Shown here: positions 44,700-58,257 of the stretch, piece after piece
Layout of the letters: the number at the start of each line of letters is the position of its first letter
Position numbering within the stretch: the stretch's first letter is position 1
DNA from: Lycorma delicatula
Lineage: Eukaryota; Arthropoda; Insecta; Hemiptera; Fulgoridae
Reading direction: 5' to 3'
Assembly (NCBI RefSeq): GCF_047948215.1
Contig: NC_134456.1
Location: 200,148,034 to 200,212,033, forward strand
DNA length: 64,000 nt
Notes under the pieces: generated by a model
The model's database searches: none
What the model saw: only the letters and a program-made list of their open reading frames with translations
Told to the model about the DNA's origin: nothing
Translations under genes and position numbers: made by a program

Positions 44700-46090
44700 A
44701 ATGTAAATGTGTTTGGTACTTTATTCCTGTACTGGAGTACATTAAATTCTAATGGAGTACGAATTTATATACAAGTATGACTACCCAAATTTTTAAGGAT
44801 GATGATAGGTCATTATTACATTTTTAAATCTTTTACAGTCTTAGGTATTATATGGGAGCTAAATGTATTGATTATTGAGAGATTGCTGATTAATTTTCGT
44901 GAATTTCTAAACTTTTCAACAATATTGAATTTGTTAGTATAATGTTTATTTTTTATCAGTTAGAATATTAAGATCATTATCAAATGTTTTATACATGAAA
45001 TATCAAGGGTCATCGGTGAAATCTTAACTTTTTGACAATAAACTTCGAAATATTTCAAGGATACATAATACGGCTGCTCTCAAACGATTAATCCTCTACA
45101 TTCAGACCAGTTTTAACAATACATTAAATGATTTTTACATTATCATATTTTCTTTTTAGAACTGCAATTAATTTTATCTGTTTATTATTACGTCGTGTAA
45201 GCTTATAATTATTTTATGTATTAATACGTAGTTAAAACAGTTTTATTTTTTTATTATTCGTATGTATATTTTCATGTTATAATCAAGGTTTTCCCACGAT
45301 GTTCACTTCTATTACAGAAAGGCTTTTATTTCCTTATTTATCCGTGGAATAACACATTTGTCCATTCCTGACGTTATTTATATAATTTTTGAATAAATAC
45401 CGATTGAATAAAAATGTTATTTATTTCCATTCGGGAAATTATTGCAATATACAAGAACTGTAATTATAGATGTTGGATAGAAGTCGATAATGGTTAATAC
45501 AGCTAATTAATGTAAATTAAATGCTTATATTTATTTATATTCGTAATATTGTTATTGAAGAAATAGCTACGGAAACTTTTTGTGTGATTATTTATACTGT
45601 TAAAATATGCCAACTCATTTAAAACTGAACGATCACTATCAAAATTAAGACAACTATTTAATAATAACAAATAAATAAAGATCCATATCCAATGATAGTG
45701 ATATTCAAATACTAAATTCTCAAATATGTTATTCAAGAAATAACTATAAAACAGGTTCCAGACAAAAACTACGGTCGGACGACCCCTCTCGATATTTAAA
45801 AATCTAATGAGGAAATATTGATTAAAAGAAATACAAGATGGATCTACAAGTACTTTAGTTATAATGGACTAGAATTTTAAATAAGTATCAAAACATGTTA
45901 TATTAAACTTTAATTTTTTATTCAACACTTAAAACTTATAAGTAATCATTTATTTCAAGAAGAACATAAATAACCGTCTGTAAAACTTTCAGAAACTAAA
46001 AAACATACATTTTTTATAATTCTTTGTAGATAAAAATTGTAAAATGCAAATAAATTTTATTCAATCAGGAATACAGCTCTCTATAGCTAT
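44700..46090. other. AT-rich spacer, no gene seen
   Basis: Nothing recognised on either strand. Confidence 0.55.
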
Positions 46091-46093
46091 CAG

Positions 46094-46127
46094 AAAAAAT
46101 GTCTCTATAGCTATAGAGACATTTTTT
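46094..46127. repeat. Perfect 34-bp palindrome
   Basis: AAAAAATGTCTCTATAG (46094-46110) is followed directly by its exact inverse, with no spacer. The core CTCTATAGCTAT also appears 20 bp upstream (46078-46090). Confidence 0.95.
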
Positions 46128-46129
46128 TC

Positions 46130-49100
46130 AAACATAATTCTTTGAAAATAAGCTCTTTTAAAAGTAACTAAAATAAACATATTCATACAATTTTAAAATT
46201 AGTTTACATAATTTAACTTATCCAATAGATATAAAATACCTATTAAAATAGTAATATTTGTACATAATGGATATAAAATACCCATTAGGGACAAATAGAA
46301 ACTAATTTTTGGAAAAAAGTATTTTTTTTTGTATTTAAAATAAATATTTAAAACAAAAATAAAATTATTCAAAACGCTGATATTAAAATTACTTCACTCT
46401 TTAATTCGATATTTCCAGAGTTATTCGAATAATGGTTCGTGTTTCCACGATAACGATGAATCTATGTAATAATTGGTTTCTTTCTTACAAACTGAACAAG
46501 TAAGTAATAAAAAGAAACTTCTGAACAAGTAAGTAAGTAATAGTTAATTGTAGATTCGAATAGATACATTATTATTTTTAATAATCTATTCATCTAATTT
46601 CTTAGATAGGAATCAAAACCTGTATGTTCCGCTAATTAAAGTAGCTATCCATATTGTTCTTATGTTATAAATCCTTTACTTCTTTGGCACTGATTAAATT
46701 CCTTACAGCTTTAGGTAAACCAACGGGTAAAAAATCTTTCGACTAGCGGTTTTTTTTTGTAATAAATCACATCTAGTGAATCAGGCATAATCATTAAAAT
46801 TGAATTCTTATTACTTGAAAATAAAAGTCAACATTTTATTTGATTGTACAAATATGGTCTCACCTTTTTAATTTTTTTCTAATTTTTGAAGGAAAATTTC
46901 TGTTAAGTGACAAAGAATGGTTTTCATTTCTTAATACAAGCTTCTATAGTCAGTATATTATGAAGATTCTCACAAAAACTTATACCACCTATTTCTAGAA
47001 CTGTTTTATTTGATGTTTTCCTGATATTTCTTTCTCACTTTTTTCGTAAAACTTTATATGTTTAATGCTTTCTTCCACCCTGATGCATTCTTCACATCGA
47101 GGCAAATAACAAGTTCAATCTATTTCATTAGCCCACAAGGTTTTCAGAACTTAAACAAAAAAAAAAAAAGGGCAATTGCTCGAGGCACATTTTAACAAAA
47201 TGTGTTTTTACAGGAGTAGGTTATATATAAAAGACGACTAGAGCTGTTTTTTCTTTTTTAGAATCTTTAGTGAAGGCATTTCTAAATTTTCGTTTAGCGA
47301 CCGCCAAAGAGAGATCGTCAAGGATCACAGCTACTACCAAACAACCACTTACAAAGGACTGCCAAAGGGGCCTAGATTTCCTCGTTAGATTAGCTCAATG
47401 ATCCGCTCTTTCGCAGCCTGACAATCTACGCAGACATGGAATCCACAGCAATCATGTTTTTGATCTATTTTTTAAACTACGATATTTTCCAAATGAAAAG
47501 ATATCTAACGCTACTGTGGCTGAAATTTAATTAATTGTAATCCTAATCTTATGTCCAACAAAAATAGACTTATTTCTTCATTCATGTAACGCAGTGGATT
47601 AGTATTGTATTTATAGGAAGTAATGTATGATGCTTGATATAAAATAAAGCTCTTTATGAAGTGCCATAAAAGACTATAAAAAGAATTTCTTTGACAAGGT
47701 AATACAGGTCAATTGTTTTCTATTTTCCCAGTGGTAACAAAGCTGTTAATAACGTAAGTAAGTAAGTAAAGTTAAAAGAATCGTAACTTATAGTGTGTTC
47801 TTGAGATTGCAAAAGTTGATTTTGCTTTCTAGATTTTCATAAGGTCCCTCTTTCAATATAGCGTGCTTTATTTAACTTTAACCTAACGTTTTATTTAATT
47901 ATTCATCATAAAACAATATAATTATTATCAAATGTATATTAAATTATTTTTGACAAACACCATAAATAATTGACTGTTATTTTTTAAATAATAAAGATTT
48001 GAAGATAAAATTAATATAAAGGTCTACGCCTAATTTATGATTTATTTCTATGTACGAGTAACATGTATTGAAGTATGTTGCATGTAGTTGTGGGTTAAAC
48101 TGTAATTCATTAAAAAATTCACTTAAGTTGTTATTGAATCGCCTTAGATTATATAAATAATAAAACACAGAATACCACGATTGCTGAAAATAGAATACGT
48201 ATTTAATTGAATACAAACATCCTATTAAAATATGTAACGAAATGTTTGTACATGTGTCACTTACAAGAATGAGCGCCTAACGGATATGATTTGTATTTCT
48301 ACTTAAACTGCATTTAATGAATCGTTAGTTTTTTTCTTTTTTAGTTTCATTTAATCAATCTATGCACTTACTTTCAAGCTTGAACTGAGATTTCAACCGA
48401 TGAAAGTAATTGAAGAAGATAAAAAAAAAATATAAAGGAAACAAATAGCTGGAAAATAGATAATAAAAAGAATTTTTTTTTTATACACTGTAGAAAGGGA
48501 AATTAAGCAGTAAAAAATAAATAAATACTATAATGAACGTAGTTAATTAATTATCGTGCTTAATACCTCACTGAATAGGATACCCACTATCATTGTAAAT
48601 TTAAATTGGAAAATAATCACAGGTTTGTAACCGTTAAAGTAATTAAGAAGCATTTACTAAAGTTATATTTTATTGCTTTAACACAATAAATTATAAAATT
48701 ATCTCATTAATCGCTTCAAAGACAGTAATTAAACTTTCTAAATGAACTGTCTCTGCACGGTTTTTTTCTTATGATTTTAATTAATTATAGTATTAATCGC
48801 CTACATGGCAGTGTATGTTTAAAAAGAATTTAATGGTTTACGTCTCAGCTCATAAAAATTACGCGAACTGTAATCTATAACTCGTGTTTATGATGTTGAT
48901 GGTATATAACAGAAAATTCTTGATCGGTAAGATTCTGTGATTAAAAGTAAAATCAACGAAAACGTTTTAATAGAGTAATTAAATTTACCAGAATTCATTA
49001 AAAACGTTCAATAATTATGATTGATAGCTGTAATCAATATTATGAATTTTAGCCTTTTGGATTCTCATCAGTGTAATGAAACCTCATTTATAATTACTGT

Positions 49101-49635
49101 ACTACATTTTTTGTTATTTAAAGTATACTATTTATTACACTCTCGAATGTAACCTAAAAACTTCTGGCCTTTGTAAATATATATATATATATATAGGAGA
49201 ACAAACAACTTTTATTAAAATAGATTTAATAAAACATGACATTAAATTTTGAAATTTATTATTACTTTTGAAATATTAAAAATAAAAACACTGATGGGTT
49301 AAGTACAAAAAAATTTTAATTACTTTTATAATATGTCGCGCAACATTCCTGTACATCACTGTTATTTGATCACTACTGTAATATTCTTTGAGAAAACTCG
49401 CAAGTAAAATTAAAAATATTTAGTATATTACATGTGTGTGTATATAGATGTATGTATGAATGAACGGATTAAAAAAGTTATTTTTCCGAAAATTTTTATG
49501 TTAAATTCCGTAGTTATATTTTTTATATATTGATGTGACTATAATTTTGTTTATTGTCAGGAAAGCTCTCATGAAAATATTATTTACATAAGAAAGTAAC
49601 GTGTAGCTCTGATATACCATTTTTTAGAGCTATGA
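46130..49635. other. AT-rich spacer, no gene seen
   Basis: Mostly low complexity. 47240-47480 is GC-richer; its minus strand gives a short Cys-containing stretch that I cannot assign. A TA run lies at 49177-49195. Confidence 0.45.
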
Positions 49636-49639
49636 AATA

Positions 49640-51430
49640 GGGAATAATGAAAGTGTGGCAATGATGCGAACTCTTTTATTTGTAAATTTTCACACAACCA
49701 CCTCATTCTATCCCGTTGTTAGAATTTATCTAAAAGGTGAGTGACTATGAACAATCTGTTAATAATATACTAGAAGAACAAGTAGGGTTGAATGGAAAAT
49801 TCAATCGTTAACCAAATATGATGGGAATGCGTTACGACGTGTATATTATGTGGAACGGTCCTGAGCAGGGCGCTTTATTTAGTATATTAGTTTATTCCTG
49901 GGCGGAAGAGCTAAGAAGACAGGATTTTATAAGAAAACTTATGCCATAATAAAGAATGGTTTAATTGAAACACATTTAAAATTTAGTGAAATTTCATGGG
50001 CGTAATTTTTTTTTTAGGCAATTATAAAGCGAATTATCGGAAATTAATAGATTTGTTTTTTCTTGTTGAAGCTATCAACCGGCTGAAAATCATCTTGTTA
50101 GAGATTTACTGGATATATTCTTGTTCTTCCCATCCTCTGGCAATATTTGTCAGTTGTATATCTGGTTACGAGTTGAATGATCTGTCTATAATCAGCTTAC
50201 ATGGCTTAGCAATGCAGCAGAAAAAGTTGTCAAAGTAAAAGGCCGGTATTATGTCTAATAGAAAGATACAGCAAAGGTAATTGGGTTATGCTGGAACTGT
50301 GCCAGACAGCTAGGATCTACTGCGGTATGAAAAGGATCTTCTTGGAAGGATCAGGGTATTACTTTGATCCTTCCAAGCAAATATCTGAGAAGATTCTTTT
50401 GTCGTTCGATTAGCATATTTTTCATTAGTAATCATGTACATCCATGTTGTGGGATATAGATGACGTAATATACTTGTATATTATGTATAATAACGTACTA
50501 ATCTAAATAAGACGGTTACTTATTTATTAAAAATTATTAAACTGTAGAACTATTCAAAGATAATAAATCATATTGATTTCGTTCTTCAATATGTTATATA
50601 GCAAAATAATTAACTAGATAATTTTTTAAGCTGATACGTATATATTCAAGTCACTTTATCAACCATATTAAATCCAAAAAGTTGAAAGACCTTTATTTTC
50701 CTTCGTTTTTTCCACTTCTCATCTAAAATCTATTCCTCCATTTCTTATAAATTTTAAGATTACTTTAGATTTAAAAATATAACACACCGTTCTGGTAATC
50801 GCTTGTCTAGTTCTGGATTGCAATGATTTTTTCCACAACTTAGCGATCAATAAAACTTATCGATCTATTAAAAACCCATTGCTGAACTGCTGGAATCATA
50901 TAATTTAAGTCGTATTTGGTGAATTTATGTTACATAGCTAACAGTATTTATGAATTGAATTAACAACTCATCCTTTATGTTAGTTAACAACATATAAAAA
51001 TTATTAAACTTTTTTACATAATACGAATTGCACTTAAGTTATTTAATTTCACAAACTTTATCTAACAGATTTTAACTACTCTCTTTTGAATGTGATTATA
51101 AAACGTTTATTTGATCTTTAAATAAAATTTCACCCGTGAAAACTTTTGTTTTTTAAAATTTAATTAAAGTAAATTTTTAAAATAAAAAGAAAAACAAATA
51201 ATTGTAGAATGTATATAATATAATGTAAATTAAAAAAATTATAATAAAATTTTGAAACTAGGTAATAATTTTGGAATTGGATAATCTTCTTTCTCAGTAA
51301 ACGGATAATGGGTTTTTGACAAACTTGTTGACAAACAATTTTCTAAAATCATCACTTTTGATCTCTTATTGAGACATTATATTTTATTCCTAATGTGTAC
51401 ATTGTAATCTGTTCAACTAGTGAGCAATAT
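49640..51430. other. Spacer with a hairpin; no gene recognised
   Basis: 49640-50420 has more even composition and an 80-codon plus-strand frame (49996-50238) without a known motif; it may be an old transposon. A perfect 13-bp hairpin lies at 50341-50377. 50430-51430 is AT-rich. Confidence 0.4.
50341..50377. repeat. Perfect 13-bp hairpin
   Basis: CTTGGAAGGATCA (50341-50353) and TGATCCTTCCAAG (50365-50377) around an 11-base loop. Confidence 0.9.
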
Positions 51431-51435
51431 TCAAC

Positions 51436-51665
51436 CCCCCTCCACCCGACCATATGAGATGAGGATGACATATAAATGAGGCGAAGAAGTCTTGTGCAGA
51501 CTCAGGTGGACTATTTCTGAAATGTGTGTTTAATTGAATCCTAACCATCAAAGTACATCGGTATTATTAAAATCTGTGTAAAAGTAACCAATTTTTATTA
51601 GGATTTGAATCTCAGAACATTCGTGTTTGAAAATCAACTAAAACTAATTGTCTGATTTGGTAGGG
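51436..51665 (-). mobile_element. SINE-1, old copy
   Basis: On the minus strand GATTCAAATCCTAATAAAAA (B-box region), TTTGATGGTTAGGATTCAATTAAACACACATTTCAGAAAT and GCACAAGACTTC follow SINE-1 with many substitutions. The oldest-looking copy here. Confidence 0.75.
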
Positions 51666-51937
51666 TGCGGACGTGTTTCTGAACCTCCTGTACCAGGTCC
51701 GCGATTTTTTTTGTTATAATTATCTTTATTGTTGTGTGTAGTGTTTTTGCGTTTCGTTTTGTTCGTTTTTGTTAGTTTAGTTTAAGTTTTCGTTTTCTTC
51801 AATTGTAATTTGTCGTTGTTTGTTTTGGTAACCGCGTATACACACATTTGTTTATGTTTTCACGGTGTTTTTCTTCGAGTTTTCTTGTCAAGTGTGATTT
51901 GTATGATTATTTTACGTTGTATTCAATTAATAGTTAA

Positions 51938-53890
51938 TTGACGATATCGGGTTCTGGTAGTAAATCGGAGATATTACCAGTGAATCGTGATGATGGATCT
52001 GTGTTAAAAATGAAGAAAGTTGTGCGGCAGGCTTCTCGCGATTCCTTACGAAGTACTAGGCGTCGAGTGGAGTCCTCACCACAAGGTTCGTCCGGGGAGG
52101 GCGGAGAGAAAGATGTATATGAACGAAATTATCCGCCCCTGCCACAGGAGAGGTTGTGTGAAGCGGGGAAGTGTTTCGCCCTCGTCGGCGACCGGGGTAG
52201 TGTCTATTTATTCGGCTGGGAGGACTACGCCTAGTGGAGGGCGGCGGCCGGATGAAGGTGACGGGACAGGGGACTGACTACGTGTTGGAGAGGCTGCCTA
52301 TTCGTGTGTTTCTTTGAAATCTGATTGCTTCTTGGATGGTAAAGTCTGACACAATTTCAGACCCTCTGGTGGACATGGAGGAGGACTCGGTGGAGGAGCC
52401 GAAGGCGGGTAGCAAGCGTCCGGAGTCACAGTCCCCGCCTTTATCTGGCCCGAAGAGGAAACTTCGTCTGGACGATTGTGTTACTGCTGAGGCAGACTGG
52501 GGATCTAGTGTATTGTTGCTGGACCGGACGGTATGGTTCATCAGCTCACGTGTGAGGTGCGGTCCTGGATCCTGGCAGGTTCGACGGCTGATTCGGCTTT
52601 ACAAGAGCTCTTTGAGGCGGTCGAGCGGCTATATGGCCTTGTGCAAGAATGCCCTAATACCAAGCGGGAAATCAAGGGCGCCGTGAACCGGATGATGGTC
52701 ATAGAGAAGAGGTTATCTGGAGTGGCCTGGACGTCCCTGTTGGAGGCGTCTGCAGTGGGTGGGGGGGTCTCCTGCTTCGCCACGGACTGAGGCTGCAACT
52801 CAGACTTCCCTGAGAGACCACGACTTGAAGGATGTTGTCTTGGTCCCTGTCTGACGTGGAGTTGATAGAGGCGGTGGGCAGCTGCTGGCCACACAGCTAA
52901 TGTCTCGGGTGACCTGGGTGGCGAAGGGGTTGCTGGCCGCAATGGATACTTGCCGGTTTGTGGATCTCTCCGGATCCATGTCTGATGAAGATCATCGGGT
53001 GTGCTCTCGGGCATCAGCGGGTGATCAAGGAGGACTGCTCCCGGTTTCTTGGCGGTGGGGAGGGGTTGCGCCGTCTCCACGGCGATTCACCGCTTTCTAT
53101 GACGCAACTGACTCTTCCGACTGTCTTGGGTGCGTTGAAGAACATTAGATGTGAGTCGGCAGAGCTGATCTTCTTTCTTCAGCCTGGTTGGCTTAGGAAA
53201 TGCCTCGAACGAATGGTCTTGTACTTGTTTCGACGGAAGGGATCTGGCGTCAGGGTGGTGGAGAAATAAACTCCTATGAAGGGCGTGTTGTGGTTCCCCC
53301 CACCACGGCGTTCCACACCGGCCGAGAGTGGTACGGTTGTTGTTCGGTCATACGCTGACCTCGTAAAGTAGGTAAAGCAGGCCATGGAGAATCAGGAAGC
53401 GGGTGATACTCTTCCTTTGCGGCATGGTGGTGAGGCGAACTGCCCATATGTGTGCGGGGTGCCGACAAGGCTGCGGCATTGAAGATTACTATTCGTGATA
53501 GTAAGGCGACATTGCGGGTGGACCTGCAGTCGAAGAAGGGCCGACGAGCTGTGGACCATATTCACGACTTTGAGGACACGGTGACTGAAGCTGAGGTGGT
53601 GTTGGCTGTGAAGCGGGTGGTTGGGCCTGAGGCCAATTTTTGCGCACTTCACGAAGAACGCGTGCAGAACGCTACTGTCATTACAACACATGGAGTGACC
53701 AAGCAGTTGATTGCTCGGCGGCTGAAGGCAGGCTGGGTACATTGTCGAGTCCGCATGTGTGACCCTGGGGACCAATGCTTCAGGTGCTTGGGCCTGGAGC
53801 ATAAGCATATGTTGTTTGGATGCACGAGTCCTGACCGCACCAAGCTGTGATCAGGAGGGTCATCAGCGAGCCCAATGTCCTACTTCGTGA
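51938..53890 (+). pseudogene. R1-type ORF1 (gag-like protein), broken
   Basis: The parts are in several frames. 51938-52234 and 52336-52500 give a polar, Ser/Pro/Glu-rich N-terminus. 52545-52770 (EVRSWILAGSTADSALQELF...LVQECPNTKREIKGAVNRM) is a helical, probably coiled-coil segment. 53452-53850 is the conserved domain: KITIRDSKATLRVDLQSKKG, DTVTEAEVVLAVKRVVGPE, then AGWVHCRVRMCDPGDQCFRCLGLEHKHMLFGCTS, which holds the first Cys/His knuckle. A frameshift at about 53848 separates the second knuckle (a short EGHQRAQC stretch), then a stop near 53888. The overall order (coil, 'EV..Av' fold, two knuckles) is that of R1/SART ORF1, which binds LINE RNA. Many lesions. Confidence 0.75.
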
Positions 53891-54350
53891 AGGTGTGTTG
53901 GCTACGGTTCGAAGAGCCACACGCTGGGGCGTTGTACTGTCCGGTAATGGGATTTTTCCACTTGCTAGCGTGTCGGATCCTTCGACTGAAGGATAGAGCT
54001 GCTGCAGTGACGAGGGGATGAGGGACAGCTCGCTGCTGAACTGCCATTAGTTTGTGCTTGCACAGATGGATGGCAGTGATAAGGCACGGAAACTCTCTTG
54101 TCCTCGTGCGGGGGAATGAAAAAGACAGTAGTCCCGGCGGGGATCCCCTTTTGTGTGTTTCTGTTAGAGACAAGAAGACATCAAGAACAAGAACAATATA
54201 GGTGGGCCTGGTAATCCTGTCCCTGTGATTAGAAGCAGGCGATAACATAAAATCCAATGGCCTGTCCGGCCGATAGGCGGGTAGGCTCGTTAGAGTAATT
54301 GAATATCTCCGGACTGTGTCGTGCTTCGTTGTGGAATTCGGTCCGTGGGA
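53891..54350 (+). other. ORF2 tail and 3' UTR of the R1-type element
   Basis: Joined directly behind ORF1. One frame at about 54060-54150 (AVIRHGNSLVLVRGNEKDSSPGG) parallels the tail at 13245-13300. The minus-strand 125-codon frame here is a shadow. Confidence 0.55.
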
Positions 54351-54419
54351 GGAAAAAAGTGATTGGCATGGAGTTTACCACTAGACCTTCCCGGTGCAAC
54401 TGAAACATTTAAAGGTCAT

Positions 54420-57400
54420 CTTTTTATTCTTAAGTCAAATGTTTAAAGGTTAATTTGGAATAGACAATCAGTTTGTAGCTGTAAAATACAGAGAGTCTTG
54501 ATATAAGTACGATATATGGATATATATCGAACTTATATTAGACTTATATTCATTCGTATAATTAATTAATATTCGTATATTAAGACTTATATATTTATAT
54601 TCGGTTTTTTTTAGGATTAAAAGACAAATGATTTTCATGTACGTTCTAGTTTCTGTGTTTTTTAAAATAACGATGGTACGCACATACACTTGTGTTAATT
54701 TATTGTCGAAAAGTTTTATTAATATATTTAATAGTCTATTTACGAATATATGTAATTTAATTTCATAATACATCTGTGAGTTGCACGTAATAGTTTTATA
54801 AAAAATGACTGCAAGTAATTTATTTTCACCTACAATTTTACTCCTATAACTGTATCTATCAAAAAACAAGTCGACTGAAACAAGTGGTTAAACCTGTTAA
54901 GATTACTCATAAGTGATTATTTTAAAGTGTAATCTATATTTATATTTGTTAACATGTTCACTAAATATATGATCTTATAAAACAACTGTTGCACTCCGAT
55001 AGAAACAAAAATTTACAGCGTAGGTTTAAAACTACCTGATGTAGATTTCTTTGTACTCCGAATACAACTTGACTCATAAAATTTAATCGTTTTGTTATAA
55101 TAATAGAAGATAAAGATCAGTCTGCCCTGCTTCACGGTACAATTTTCTCCACGCAGAAGAACTTATCACTTTTACACAGTTGTTTCAAACTACAACCTGT
55201 TATGTCTAGAAAAAATTGCTTTTTCAAAATCTTTTATTCCGTAATTCGGCTATTTTCCTCGTATTTTTATTAACAGTTAGTGATCTATTAGTTTAATTTT
55301 ATTATTTAGTTAATTTAAAATATTGTAAGTAATACAACTGAGTGAATTATTTTTCTTCAATTTAAACTTAAAACGTGGTTCTATTATACGTATATCTTAC
55401 ATCCCATACATATGTTGTACGTTTTAGTACATGAGCCCTGAAATTTATTCAAATTATATTACGTAATAAATAGTGTATTAAACTACATCCCAACAGCAGA
55501 ACATAATTATAAAACTAATTATTATTTTTTATCCGGTTTACTTTTTTCAAGTTAAATGATTTTTTAAAGATTTCCAAATTAAAGGTTTCTTCTTCAAGAT
55601 CTATAAAATTATTTTACTCTAAAAATATTCTAGAAAAATAAAAATGTAGAGAGAGGTATGTTTGCGATTTCAATCACTGATATAACAACATATAAAAAGA
55701 AGGTTAGTTGTAGATATTAAAAAAATGTTTATAATAAGACAATCTGTAAATATGGCTTTAAAAATGTAGGAAAAATTAAACTTTTCAAAAACGTATCTTA
55801 ATAATTAATTAAATTTTTTTTTTGCTAGTCATATAAACTGAAAAGAAAGTGAAATATTTGGAGATTATTGTAAAGAAAACTTTTTACATATTCTTACTGA
55901 TTAATTATGTAAGTAATACAGCGGGTTGAAATAAAACATAGAAATACTGAATAAATTTATAGTAAACATAAATATTATACCTTGAGAAAACCGGTAGCTT
56001 AGAACAAACGTAACCGACCATATAAAAACGGATTCCCTATAGGAAATTTATTATAATTTAAATTTATTAATTATTTTTGAAAGTACATTTTAAAAGCCCA
56101 TCATAGGAAGTTTATTTGAAATAATGAAGATGCTAAAAATGTATCTAAAAAATGTAGTTATGATTATATTACATTACAATGTCGAACTTATCTTACGTAA
56201 AAATAGATTAGTTAAAAGAATATTAAGAATAAAGAAAGTAAGTTGAAATAGCCTGATTTGAAGTCTCTCTTTCTACAATTACCACACACAAACATGAATT
56301 ATTTTATATAATGTTTGTGAGATGAGCATTACAAAAACCAATCTTTTTTTTCTGTAACTTCTAAAAAGTAACAGAATAATTATTTTAATGGGATGATGTT
56401 ATTCCAAGATCCTACGTATTGTAAGATGTTATCTTCACTCTTTGAAATTACGTGAACAGTTTTCGTAATTTTTTTTTATCTGTCTGTAAGTAGTTAAAAA
56501 TAATAATCCCAATTCAGTCTAGATTTGGTAAGAAAGAAATCCATATTTCAAATTTCTAAACAGAGCTACATACCAAATTTTAAAATCAATATCAAGGTTT
56601 ATTTTTATCATTGTACAGGAATCTTGCCATGCGAACAAACGAAATTTTACTCGAGTTTCTGATATCTAACAAACAATTAAAATTTAGTATAACTTTTACA
56701 AAAATACAATTAATATTTTCCATCGGAAAATATAATATTTACAAAATTCTTTTAGTATTTAAATAGTAACATATAAATGAATCCAAATATATTTTTGATG
56801 TAAAAATAAAGAAGCCATTTCAAAACATTTAATTTTTTAGCATCGAAATGAAAATACAGAAAGAATTTTAAGTTGTATCCCTACCTACCAATCTACCAAT
56901 GATTGAATAAATTTATTTTTATAGAAACAAATATATTTATAATATTATATATTATAATATATTTATAATATTTTTATAGAAACAATTACATTAACTTGAT
57001 TGATGAGATTAAAATATAACTTACCTGCAATCCTTCTAAGTATTTTAATTATTATTATTTATTTTTTAGATTTGTTCTTATTGTCATTCATATGAATATT
57101 ATAATATATATTTTTAGTAGTCTGTCTACTATCATTAAGTGGATGATAATGATTACACTGAGCTTATTGTTCCATTCCATAAGGGAAATTTAAATTATAT
57201 TCAAATTTTACGAAAATTAACAAATGGTAAATTACTTTGGTAATATAATTTTTTTTCAAAAAATAATAAATTTATATCTTAGGGAATTAAATCAATGTAA
57301 AATATACTGCCGTTTAAATAAAAAAGTTGATTTGAATTTGAATAAAATTATCAATAATATCAGATTGTTTCATTTTTAAGAAAAATATCTCAAAAACTGA

Positions 57401-58240
57401 TTATAAATAGATTGCAAGAATTGTAAAAACCATTTCCGTGGTACTAATATACAAATTTTTAAGGATGATATTGAAAATATGTCTTAAATTCTAAATTTAA
57501 ATTCTAAATTATCTTAAATTTTTTAAATTTAAAAGGATATGGAATTTAATAAATGAAATTTATTAATTATATTTTCCATAATTATATTTCAGACATAATC
57601 TAATATTATTATTTCAGGTTGTTAGAATAAAGAATTACAAATAAATGTATTTTTATACAAGAAGCTATCGTATAAAAAGTTGAAAATATATTAAAAATAT
57701 GTATAAATTAAACACGTCGAGATTTTTGGATGCAACTTCTTAAGTCATCAGCGAGTGGTGTCCCTGAAAACTCCACTTACAGATTTGGCAATATAAAAAG
57801 ATTATTTTTGTTGCGTTTAATACTTCATTCTAATTTTCACTTTATTAAATTAATTCGTAGAGTTCAATTTTTTAAACTGAAAATACAAAATGGGTTAGGT
57901 AACAGAATAACTAGTTAAAAAAGTTTGAATCAAAGAAACAATTGAACAACTATAGTAAAATTTTAATTATTTTATTACACCAAACCTAACTAGATTATTT
58001 TTGAGTTTGAGGCTGGAGAATAATGAAAGCAAAAAGAAAATTATACAAAAAGTATGAATTAATTTCTGATAAAGAAATTTAATTTCATATCCAACAGAAA
58101 GGAAGATAATGAGGAATTAAAATATAGTTAAGTAAACACAATATACCAGAGAAATGAAAGTTTTTTTAATACAAGAGGTTAATAATAAAAAATAAACGAA
58201 ATATATATTGCCGATCTAAATATAAATTATAAATCTAAAT
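54420..58240. other. AT-rich spacer, no gene seen
   Basis: Very AT-rich. The 133-codon minus-strand frame at 54468-54869 is I/Y/K/L-rich with no motif and is most likely chance. Nothing recognised in the rest. Confidence 0.55.
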
Positions 58241-58257
58241 ATAAATTTGCTGATGTC

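Larger units (their letters stand above)
51700..54350 (+). mobile_element. R1-clade LINE with ORF1 but no ORF2
   Basis: It consists of a 5' region (about 51700-51930), a broken ORF1 (about 51938-53890) ending in cysteine knuckles, and then about 450 bp resembling R1-type ORF2 tail and 3' UTR (54050-54150, including TAGTCCCGGCGGGGATCCCC as in the 19.5-kb element), ending near 54350 at GTGGGAGGAAAAAAGTG. The whole endonuclease-RT coding region, normally over 3 kb, is missing. It therefore depended on another element or was deleted after insertion. GC content is far above the flanks. Confidence 0.7.

Noticed and set aside
44497..44742. 81-codon minus-strand frame as a gene
   Set aside because: Half of it is the translation of a TA microsatellite.
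47240..47480. A zinc-finger gene fragment on the minus strand
   Set aside because: A few cysteines and histidines are readable but not in a spacing I can assign, and stops surround them.
52541..53080. 179-codon minus-strand frame as a gene
   Set aside because: It lies antisense to the R1-type ORF1 and is open only because of the GC-rich codon pattern.
54468..54869. 133-codon minus-strand frame as a gene
   Set aside because: Composition is dominated by I, Y, K and L, as expected from AT-rich DNA, and no motif or context supports it.
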